64,000 bases of DNA, from contig NC_082604.1 of assembly GCF_030936135.1 (NCBI RefSeq), forward strand, positions 1-64,000, read 5' to 3'. The notes under the pieces were generated by a model. That model searched no databases. It saw nothing but the letters and a program-made list of their open reading frames with translations, and had not been told where the DNA came from. This document shows positions 56,503-64,000 of this stretch, piece by piece. The position numbers and the translations under genes are program-made. Origin of the DNA: Gavia stellata. Taxonomy: Eukaryota > Chordata > Aves > Gaviiformes > Gaviidae. Position 1 is the stretch's first letter. Each line of letters begins with the position of its first letter.

Positions 56503-59500
56503 GTGAGGGGGTGGTGGGGGGCTGGGGGCTGCTGCCTGCTGGGGGCTGCGTCCCCGTCACCTCTCATCCTGCTGCCAGGCACCTCCGAGAGGGCTCTGGC
56601 TCCATCCTCTCCCTGCCCTCCGTGGGGCAGCTGGGGACTGCTCAAAGACGACCTGGCCCGGCCGACTCTTGTCGGGACTGCCCAGCCCCAGCCCTCCCAG
56701 CGCCTCCTTGCAGGGTCCCATGTCCATGTCCCGCCCAGCTCGGGGCCCCTGTGCTGGACTCGCTCTAGCGCATTGCTGCCATTCTGTCACTGGGGAGCCC
56801 AGAATGGATCCAGTCCCCCAGTGTGGTATTCCCAGTGCGGTCTTCCCAGTGCCGCAGTGAGGGGAAGACTCCCTTCCCTCGTCCCAGTGACTGCCCTCTT
56901 GCCAGTACAGGCCAGCACGGGCTGTTAGTGCTGGGAGAGGCTGGGAAGATCCTCTCCCCTCCCTGGTGTAAAAGCCCTGCAGCCAGCAAAATGATTTCTT
57001 TCTTTTCTTCCAGCTCTCTGCCCGTGCTTTGGTTCTCAGTCCAGACCTGCACATCCTGAGGATGGAGGCAGGGCAAAGAAGGCTGTCCCTAAAGCCGTCA
57101 CTATCTCTGTGGCTAGTGGGGCTTCTCTGCTAAAGCGGCTGCAAGACCATGAGGTGAGACAAGGGGGCTCGAGGGCTCCCCTCCAAGCCCTTGACTTCCC
57201 CAGGTGCCGTGGCAGAGGGGGATCTCGCCTGATGGCACCTCTGCCCTCCTGCAGGCGCTTCGTCCCCAAGCGCCGATCCTGCCGCTCCAGCTGGACTAAT
57301 GCCACTGCTCCCTCCCTCCTTTCCCTGGGAGCTTGCAGTGCTCTCCTGGACAAGGCAAAGCCTCTGGCATAAATCCCAGCATCTCTCCAGCACCTTTGCC
57401 CAAGTGCTCAAGGCCCCACCTTAGCTTTGGTTCCAGAACTGTCCCAGCGCCTGGGCTCCTGCCTGTGCGAGGGGAGCGACACTGTGCCCCAAGGTGCAGG
57501 GAGTTCATGGCTCCCCCTCCTCAGGGACTGGTCTCATTCCCACATCTTCCCCTTCCTCGCCTGGCACTGTCCGTCTGACCTCCACCATCCCCCATCCTCA
57601 GGAACGACTTCCTAGGCTCCCGCATGGCCCTTTACCCTGGTGGAATCAACCTCCCTGTCTGGCTCTCTGGTAGTGTCAGAGGTGCCGTGGAAGATCTTGC
57701 CATTCCCCATGGCTGTCCTGACCGATGCCTGCAGTTCGTACCTCGTGCCCATGGCAGAGAGATGATTTGGGGGGCAGTAGGTCTCTCTCATGGGTCCCTG
57801 GCAACGAGGGCAAAGCAAGTCCCATCACTCCCATCTGTGGTCTGTCCCCAGGGTGACCGAGTGGAGACATACCGGGAGCTGGAGAGCTTCTTGCAAGGAG
57901 ACGATGGCAGTTTGCAGAGCGGTGTCGTGAACCGCCTGATAGCAGAGGTGTCCAGTGACATGCGAGCAGCCCAGGTGAGCTTGTTCTCTTTCAAGGCCGC
58001 CAAAGCAGCCTGCCTCTGGCCCTGGTTTTTGGGGAAATCCAGAGCAGCACAGAGATGTTCCTCAACTATTCAGACCCAGTGGAGGTCCGAAGGGGACTCC
58101 TCCTTATAGGGCATTTGAAGAGGAGATGCAGAGAGTAGTGCAGAGAGGTGGACGCGGGGCTGTTTCTAACTGAGCGAGAGCTGGGTTCAAGCTCACTTGA
58201 GGAACAGTCCTGGGAACCCAGCAGCCCCGTGGAGAGGCCCCAGGGGGTCCTTGAGTCTGTGACAGTTTGTTCCTGGCATCTCTGCAGAGAGGGAGAGAAG
58301 GCAGCAGCACAGGGCTGTGCTAGGGAAAAGCCTCCCTCGTCTCACCGGGGAGCTGCTCGCCTACCCCAGGGTACAAGAGGCAGCAGGCGCCCGGTCTGAG
58401 CGAACTGCCCCGTGGGGTCTTGCAGGTGAGGCAGGGGCGTTCAGCCTGTCCGAGTGCCTCAGCCTTTTTCTCAGGAGTGTTTAACTTGTGGCACTTTTTC
58501 AGGGTGTGACAGATGATGTGAAGATGGCTGCTAGCGACGTCCTGGTGGCTCTGGCCCGCTCCCGCTTCCACTTTGTCATGTCTGAGCTCCAGAGCCACCT
58601 GAAGGCCATGGGGAAGGTCCCTGATGAGATCGTGCTCCTCACCTTGGGCAAAATGGCCCGCAGCTACGGTACGGCACCCTGGGCCTCTTGGTTTGGGTAG
58701 GGGTCTGTGATAACGGGGAGAAAGCACCCTCCCCCTTCCTGAAGGCTCTGTGTTGAACTGGGGGGCTATGAAGTCGCCATGCCTCCTTGCTCTGTGCCAG
58801 GGCTGGCCGGCAGCTCTGCCTTACTAGCCCAGTCCTGGTTCCTGGAGGATGGGAACCCACTGGAGACAAACCCGCAGGGTCTCTGCCCCGCACTGTCCTC
58901 CCCATTTCCCTAAAGGGCTTTCCTGTGTCCCCCTTGGGGAAGGCAGCCCTCCCCACACCCTCTGGCATGTCCCACATGGCCCAGCAGCCCCAGCCTTGCC
59001 AGGGATCGACCCCGGTCTCCCGTGTCTCTCACTGACCCTCTCGGTCCCTCTGTCCCTGCCTTCTCTGCAGCCCTGCGGTGCATCCCCTTCGTGGGAATGA
59101 CGCTGCTTGCCCTGCGTGCCATGCTGAGCCGGGTGGGGAGTGGCCGGATCCTGCGCGCCGTCTGCAGTGGTGAGTGTCGGCTCCTTAGCTGGGGTCCCAG
59201 GGTCAGGGGCTGGGGTGGCCGTTGATGCCTCCCTGTGATCTCAGAGGGAACATGGCAGGTGTCAGCCCACAGTGAGGTCAGGCCTTGGCGATCCCAAACC
59301 GCTGTGAGTGTGCAGAAGGAGCGGGAGAAGCCTCGGAGGTTTCTGTGGGCAGGACGCGACGGTGCTGCACAGGGGAACTCCTGGGTCCCTTCCCATGGCT
59401 TCTGTTCCCCTGTTTACCCTGGGAAATACTGGAGGGGAACAGGCCATTGAGGAGGAAAAGGATGGGGAGGAGGAGAGAAACAGTGGGGTGTTTGAAACCA

Positions 59501-62500
59501 GACACCTCAAGGGCAGAGCTTGGCCTCAGATGCAGATCTGGTCCTGGGCTGAGCCCTGCGGAGCCTGGGACCGTCCTTAGAGCAGGCTTGGGTGAGGGTG
59601 CAAGGTACCGTCCCTGCTGCAGACTGTCACGTGCTGCCCTTCCCTTTCTCCTGGTGCAGTTCTGGAGCAATGGTCAAAAGGGGTCAATACATACTTCGGC
59701 AGCCAGGAGCAATGCGCCTTCCCTCGCAACGGGGAAGCGCAGCTCTGTGAAGACATTTACCCAGTCTTCTGTTACGTGTTGGTAAATTGGCTGGGCTGCG
59801 AGGAAGAAGAGGTAAGAAGTGCTGCTTTCCACGCCTGGGGCCACAGCGGGGATGTCCACGTTGGTGGGTCTGTCTGTGGCTGGTGGGGTGCGAGCAGAGG
59901 GGTGAGGGGAGGGAGCGGTCTGAATGAGAAAGCATCCCAGGCCGGGAGGCTGCTGTCACTGTGCCTGGGGCTGGAGGCTCTCTGGCAGGAAGCAGCCGAG
60001 TCCTGGGGCCTTTCTGCAGGGAGGGCTGGGGTGCGTACGTGGGGAACTGCTCTCTCTCCTCTGGAGTGAGCCCTTCTGCTGCAGGGCAGAAGGGAAAGGG
60101 AAACCCCTCCCAGTGGGAAGGGCAGACTGGTGTGCAGGCGATGCTGAGTGCTAGGCAGACCTTCAGCCCTCCAAGCAGAGCCTCTCCCTTCCCTCTTCAG
60201 GACAAGCAGGCTGTGCTCAGGGCAGTGGCTGCCATGATGGAGGTCCTGCTGCGTGAGGAGCAGCACCGCGAGCATGCCTGGGAGCAGCTCCTCTGGCTGC
60301 TGCACCAATCTCAGGAGGTCCGAGACACCTCCCGGGTCAACAAGGTGAGGTGTTGCGCAGGGCCCGGCGTGGCTGCTGGGGTGGGTCTGCGCGAGTGCCA
60401 CGAGGCACTGGGGAGCTGTGGGGTGCCAGGAGGAGCTGGGAAGGCCTTAGAGAAGGAACAGGGAGGGGGAGAGCAGAGGAGGCCTGAGACTTCCCCGCAC
60501 TCTTTGGGCAAGAAAAGAGAAATGCAGGGAGGGGCCAGAAGGGAGGCAAGAGTCCCCAGGGCTCGTCTTCTCAGGAAGGGAGGCATTGCCATCTCTGTAG
60601 GGCTCTGTGTGTGGGAAGAGCTTTGCCCTAATGCCCAGGGCCGTGTCCAGTCCCGTCCAGTGAGGGCTGAGGTCTGATGAGTGGGAAGTGCCGGGAAACG
60701 GAGTTGTCAACAGCGGGCTCTGTTCAGAGGAAAGAGACCCTGCCGATGCTGCTCTGAGGGGAGGGCAAACAAGAAGCCCCATCCAGGAGGGTTTGTGGTT
60801 TTCCCTGGGAGCTGCTGTTAGGGACTCCCCTTCTCCCAGATGTGCTGGATTTCTCCCTTCCCAAGTGCCTTTAAGTAGCTTTAGCCTCCTCTTCCTCCCC
60901 CGTTGTCTCACAGACCTTCCTGCAGGCCAGGAACACGCCAGGATTTGTGAGACAGGTGCCACGTAGGTTCCTTAAGGCTGCAGGAGGCCTGATCCTGGCT
61001 GTTCGGAATGGGCCTGAGGGGCAGCCCTGTTCCCACAGTGATTTCCCTCTCAGCCAAGTCGCAGCAGGACTCTGGGAGAGGAGGGCAGAGAGCACCCTTT
61101 CTTTTCAGTCCCCCTCAATGCTGATGCAGATTTCTTTAAAACAGACCTTGTTCCCACAGCTCCCTGACGTGACCAAAGAGCCTGGCCTGGCCCCTAAGGC
61201 AGAACTTCCCCGCTGCATCGCACTGCAGGGTAAGGAGAGGAGACTGGGCGATCCCCCGTCGTGCTGTGGCGGCTCTCTCCCTGTCCTCGGCAGTCAGAGG
61301 CAGCTGCCTGCTAGTGCAGAATGCGATTTCTTCCCTGCAGCACGAATATGCCCTGAGGAGACGGGCATGTTTCTGCACTCCCCGGAGAGCGCTGGGAGCA
61401 AGGCCGGTCGCGTGGCAGCCCTGGGCCTGCTGGGAGCGCTGGCCCACTCTGACGGTCAGTGCCATGGGCAGGGACAGAAGGCAGGGGTTGGGGCTGCTGG
61501 GCTGAGAGCAGGAACAGGCTGAAAGCGGTGCACCTGCACCCAAAAGGAGCTGCAAAGAGCGGGTCCCCCAGCCGAGCTGATGCCCTGCGACAGGGCTCGA
61601 GCTCTCCTCCGGCAGTTAGAAATGGTGGCACACCAGGGATGATGCTCCAAGCTCAGTAACACGGGCAGGCTGGTGGGTGGGCGGGTGGGCTGGTGCACAG
61701 GAGCTGCTTGTACCCAAGTCATTTCTCACGTGCTCTGTGTTACCATATTACCATAGCTTTCAGTCCCTATAAAACAGCTGTGCCTCTAGAAATGGAGTCA
61801 CTCTGGCTACGCCGCTGCCTCCTGTGAAGTCAGAGTCAGGCCCCGCTTTTCTGTCCTGTTGGTGTGCGAAAAACTTGGAAGCTTCTGCCATTGGGGCTCT
61901 GCCTCAATGCACACCTCTCCATATCTCTTCCAGCACCTGCAGTGAGAGAGAAGCTGCCCCAGGTGATGGAGGCCATGGGGTCAGTGTGCAACGACCCCAG
62001 TGCCCAGGTGAGCTGGTTTGGGAAGGGACAGTGCCACCAGGGGAGGCAGAGGAAGCCTTTCCCTCAGGGCAGAGCTGGGGTGCCTGGGGAGGTGCCGGCG
62101 CATTGCCCAGGCAGTGGGTGATGGCTCCTCCCCGGGGAGAGCTGGCAGAGTGGAGCAGGGAGGTCGCTGTGCTCGCTGGGGCAAATGCCCGTCCAGCCTG
62201 GTGCTAAAGCCCAGCCCTGATGGCCGGAGCGAAAGCTTCTGCCGTGCGCTTGTCATCTCTCCGCGAGCCACAAAGGCTGCCCCCAAGCAAAGGTGGCTTC
62301 CCTTTGGGTTTTGAACAGGAGGACCGTAACCACGCTCTCCCCTGGCAGGTGCGGAGGGCAGTTCTGGAGTTCATCCGGGAGCTGCTCAGCTCCGGCTCCC
62401 AGAGCTGCTGGGCATGGGATGTGGTGGGGCACATCTTCAGCGAGTTCAGCCGGACCTCATGCAGACTGGTAAGGGCAGAGCGGGACACCTGGGGCTTCCA

Positions 62501-63757
62501 GCAGTGCCTGGCCTGTGCTGAGAGCTTCTGCAGGCATCCTTGAGCATGGAGAGCTCCACGCTGCAGGGCCATCAGCGCCGGCGCTGCCATTGGAATGACC
62601 TGCAAATGGCTGTTCCTCCTGTGTGTGTGTGCTGATGTTGGTGGAGACGTCAGTGAATGATGAGGGTTTGCACCCGGGCGTGCCACCTGGGACTGTGGGG
62701 CTGCCTGCGCACCCCACAGGCTGAGCTGTGCCCACAGACACCTTCAGCAAAGCTGCCTTGCAAAGGGAGGGGTCTTCTAGGGACAGGACATCCTCCATCC
62801 TTAAGTGCTCACAGACAATCAGCAAAACACAGCCACTGCAGCCAGATGGGCCTGGCTAGAGGATCTTTCTGTGGTGTTCTCAGACTCTGGCCCTCCAAAG
62901 CATGCCCTGCCCATCCAATAGCAGTCTGGGGACCCGCATCCCTTCTGGCAAGGGGACAGGCCGTCTGGCAGTCCCTTTGGTGAGTGTTTCCAGCTGGGTG
63001 CCCAGGAGATGAAGGATGGGCATGGCTGAGCCTTTTGCTGACTTGCTGAGGATCTTCCCTCTGGCTAGAGCCTCCCTCCAACCAGGGGATCTGTGGGTGT
63101 TGCTTTGCTCCAGGGCTTTCTAGTCCTTCCCAGGGTCTGGGAAGTGGTTCCCGAGCTGGGTCTGGCCGTTCTTGTCCTCCTTCTGGAGGTCGGTGCTCCT
63201 GGGAGGTTGGCGCAGGAGCACTGGTGAGGCCATGCCTGAGCCTTGTCGGTCGGGAGCTGAGACTAACAGGGGTTTTGCCAACTCTGTCTTACAGGTGGCA
63301 GGAGGCCTTTTTGCCTGGGTAACACCGGAGGAAGGAGCTCTTCGAGCCCTGTGTGTGGACATCCTGGGCTCGCTGGACGTCTCTCTGAGAGGGATGACCA
63401 AAGTAAGTCACCCTGTGCCCTGCTGCTGTGGCCACTTCTTGCCTTCAGGGCATTTTTCTTCATGCTTCCCCATGCTGTGAACCTCTTCCCTCACATGTGC
63501 TGAAGCACACAAGGCTCAGGGAACCGCAGACTGTCACTTTTGTCTTTGAGCTGAATAGAAATGCTGATGTGGTGAATTGCCTGGTTCTTCTCTGCAGCTC
63601 CTGTGGCCGAGGCTGCTGCAGTATGTGGTGCCAGCCCAGTACAGTGGCATGCTGATCCTGCTCTCCCACTGTCTCCGAGCCCTAGTTGAGAGACGGGAGA
63701 GTGCAGGGTGTGAAGAAGACAAGGAGGAGCCTGACGCCGTGGACTCCCAGGAGCGAG
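56487..63757 (+). CDS. MROH2-like (maestro HEAT-like repeat) gene, 5' part
   Basis: MROH proteins are long stacks of HEAT helices of largely unknown function, amplified in bird genomes. Thirteen coding exons are consistent in phase: 56487-56502, 57014-57153, 57852-57974, 58503-58668, 59071-59169, 59660-59811, 60201-60344, 61109-61229, 61341-61454, 61934-62007, 62349-62468, 63295-63402 and 63598-63757. They encode about 512 residues without a stop and continue past the right edge. Diagnostic stretches are KMAASDVLVALARSRFHFVM, SHLKAMGKV, LRAVAAMMEVLLREEQHREH, DVTKEPG, VRRAVLEFIRELLSSGSQSC, HIFSEFSRTS, LRALCVDILGSLDVSLRGMT and LLQYVVPAQYSGML. The start codon is placed in a 16-base coding piece because its phase fits exon 2 exactly. 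The eighth exon is the weakest. Copy number in the genome is unknown. Confidence 0.88.
57014..57153 (+). CDS. MROH-like exon 2
   Basis: 140 bases after a ttccag acceptor and before a gtgaga donor. LCPCFGSQSRPAHPEDGGRA to SGASLLKRLQDHE; SLLxRLQD is typical of the N terminus of bird MROH2-like proteins. Confidence 0.8.
57852..57974 (+). CDS. MROH-like exon 3
   Basis: 41 codons, GDRVETYRELESFLQGDDGS to EVSSDMRAAQ, with a cccag acceptor and a gtgagc donor, phase 0. Confidence 0.88.
58503..58668 (+). CDS. MROH-like exon 4
   Basis: 55 codons plus one base, GVTDDVKMAASDVLVALARS to LTLGKMARSY, with a tttcag acceptor and a gtacgg donor. A HEAT-repeat pair. Confidence 0.92.
59071..59169 (+). CDS. MROH-like exon 5
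   Basis: 99 bases, LRCIPFVGMTLLALRAMLSR to RILRAVCS, with a ctgcag acceptor and a gtgagt donor. Open. Confidence 0.92.
59660..59811 (+). CDS. MROH-like exon 6
   Basis: 152 bases, LEQWSKGVNTYFGSQEQC to VNWLGCEEEE, with a gtgcag acceptor and a gtaaga donor. Open. Confidence 0.92.
60201..60344 (+). CDS. MROH-like exon 7
   Basis: 48 codons, DKQAVLRAVAAMMEVLLREE to QEVRDTSRVNK, with a ttcag acceptor and a gtgagg donor, phase 0. Confidence 0.93.
61109..61229 (+). CDS. MROH-like exon 8 (5' boundary uncertain)
   Basis: The 3' half (PQLPDVTKEPGLAPKAELPR to CIALQ) is clearly MROH, with a gtaagg donor. The acceptor at 61108 (cttttcag) restores the phase. A later acceptor at 61159 would also keep phase but would cut the conserved Gln before LPDVTKEP. 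The residues usually seen between SRVNK and this block are not recognisable in 60345-61108. A T-F-L-Q-A-R stretch after a ctcacag at about 60915 may be a decayed part of it. Confidence 0.6.
61341..61454 (+). CDS. MROH-like exon 9
   Basis: 114 bases, ARICPEETGMFLHSPESAGS to GLLGALAHSD, with a ctgcag acceptor and a gtcagt donor. Confidence 0.92.
61934..62007 (+). CDS. MROH-like exon 10
   Basis: 74 bases, APAVREKLPQVMEAMGSVCN and DPSAQ, with a ttccag acceptor and a gtgagc donor. The intron before it (61455-61933) shows nothing else. Confidence 0.92.
62349..62468 (+). CDS. MROH-like exon 11
   Basis: 40 codons, VRRAVLEFIRELLSSGSQSC to SEFSRTSCRL, with a ggcag acceptor and a gtaagg donor, phase 0. 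The following 826-base intron has no other feature. Confidence 0.94.
63295..63402 (+). CDS. MROH-like exon 12
   Basis: 36 codons, VAGGLFAWVTPEEGALRALC to LDVSLRGMTK, with a ttacag acceptor and a gtaagt donor, phase 0. Confidence 0.94.
63598..63757 (+). CDS. MROH-like exon 13, last in window
   Basis: 160 bases, LLWPRLLQYVVPAQYSGMLI to an acidic tail rich in Glu and Asp, with a ctgcag acceptor and a gtagaa donor. The next exon lies right of base 64000 or in 63758-64000, where I see none. Confidence 0.9.
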
Positions 63758-64000
63758 GTAGAAGCTAATGGGTTCATCCAGGGGCTTGGCCAGTCTGTGT
63801 CTACATGCACCCTGCCAGCCCTCAGCAGAAGCCTGGGAGAACGAAAGGGCGGAGCCAGGCTCTGCTGCTGGGCACGAGGGGCTCTGCCCTGCATTGCCCC
63901 TTGCCCAGCGCAGAGGCCTGCCTCTCCTGCTCGCAGCACTCTCCTGGCGAGCTGGAGCTTGTTCCTGGCCATGCTGGAGCTGCCTTCGTCCCGTGCTGGG

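Overview
This is vertebrate nuclear DNA, most likely from a bird. The genes are split into short exons with GT-AG introns. Interspersed repeats are CR1 LINE 3' ends, with octamer-like ends and the 'ttggacttgatgatctta' / 'cttttccaacc' block typical of avian and reptilian CR1. The multi-exon gene at the right end belongs to the MROH (maestro HEAT-like repeat) family, which is strongly expanded in birds. Nothing bacterial or CRISPR-like is present. Most long open frames are chance frames in GC-rich or low-complexity DNA.

Layout, left to right. (1) 1.0-17.9 kb: the first six coding exons of HYDIN (central-pair protein of motile cilia) on the minus strand. All six have clean splice sites and compatible phases, encode about 275 residues, and run off the left edge. 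(2) 17.9-23.6 kb: no recognisable gene, but a 52-bp repeat pair carrying a perfect hairpin and a CA-rich microsatellite. (3) 23.66-27.97 kb: a composite endogenous retrovirus. It has an outer LTR pair, a primer binding site that fits tRNA-Arg, an integrase tail in frame with a broken gamma-type env, and a second internal polypurine tract plus LTR-like segment. (4) 30.65-31.52 kb: four minus-strand exons of the MAP4K3 kinase C-lobe with two 1-base insertions, so a pseudogene fragment that still has its introns. (5) 32.0-32.6 kb: a very GC-rich CGGCTC-repeat island abutting a minus-strand LTR (32.68-33.16 kb). (6) 38.8-44.0 kb: EXOC7 exons 1-6 on the minus strand, with a 20-base frameshifting deletion in exon 5 and no further exons. 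(7) 48.36-49.16 kb: the intact last coding exon of FOXJ1 on the minus strand. Its partner exon, carrying most of the forkhead domain, is not found. (8) 50.2-50.7 kb: a GAAA/GGAA purine tract. (9) 54.0 and 55.2 kb: a CR1 end and a solo LTR with a 4-bp target duplication. (10) 56.49-63.76 kb: an MROH2-like gene on the plus strand, at least 13 coding exons, open in all of them and continuing past the right edge.

How the parts relate. In vertebrates FOXJ1 and EXOC7 are neighbours in this order and orientation, so 38.8-49.2 kb looks like one copied block cut at both ends. HYDIN and MAP4K3 normally lie on other chromosomes (recalled for human and chicken, not tested here). The window therefore reads as a mosaic of intron-containing pieces from several loci, stitched together among ERV and simple-repeat DNA. 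Candidate settings are a duplication-rich microchromosome arm, a W or germline-restricted type of chromosome, or a chimeric assembly. The sequence alone cannot decide between them. HYDIN and FOXJ1 are both motile-cilia genes and MROH genes are often testis-expressed, so any transcription here would be of interest in male germline or ciliated tissue.
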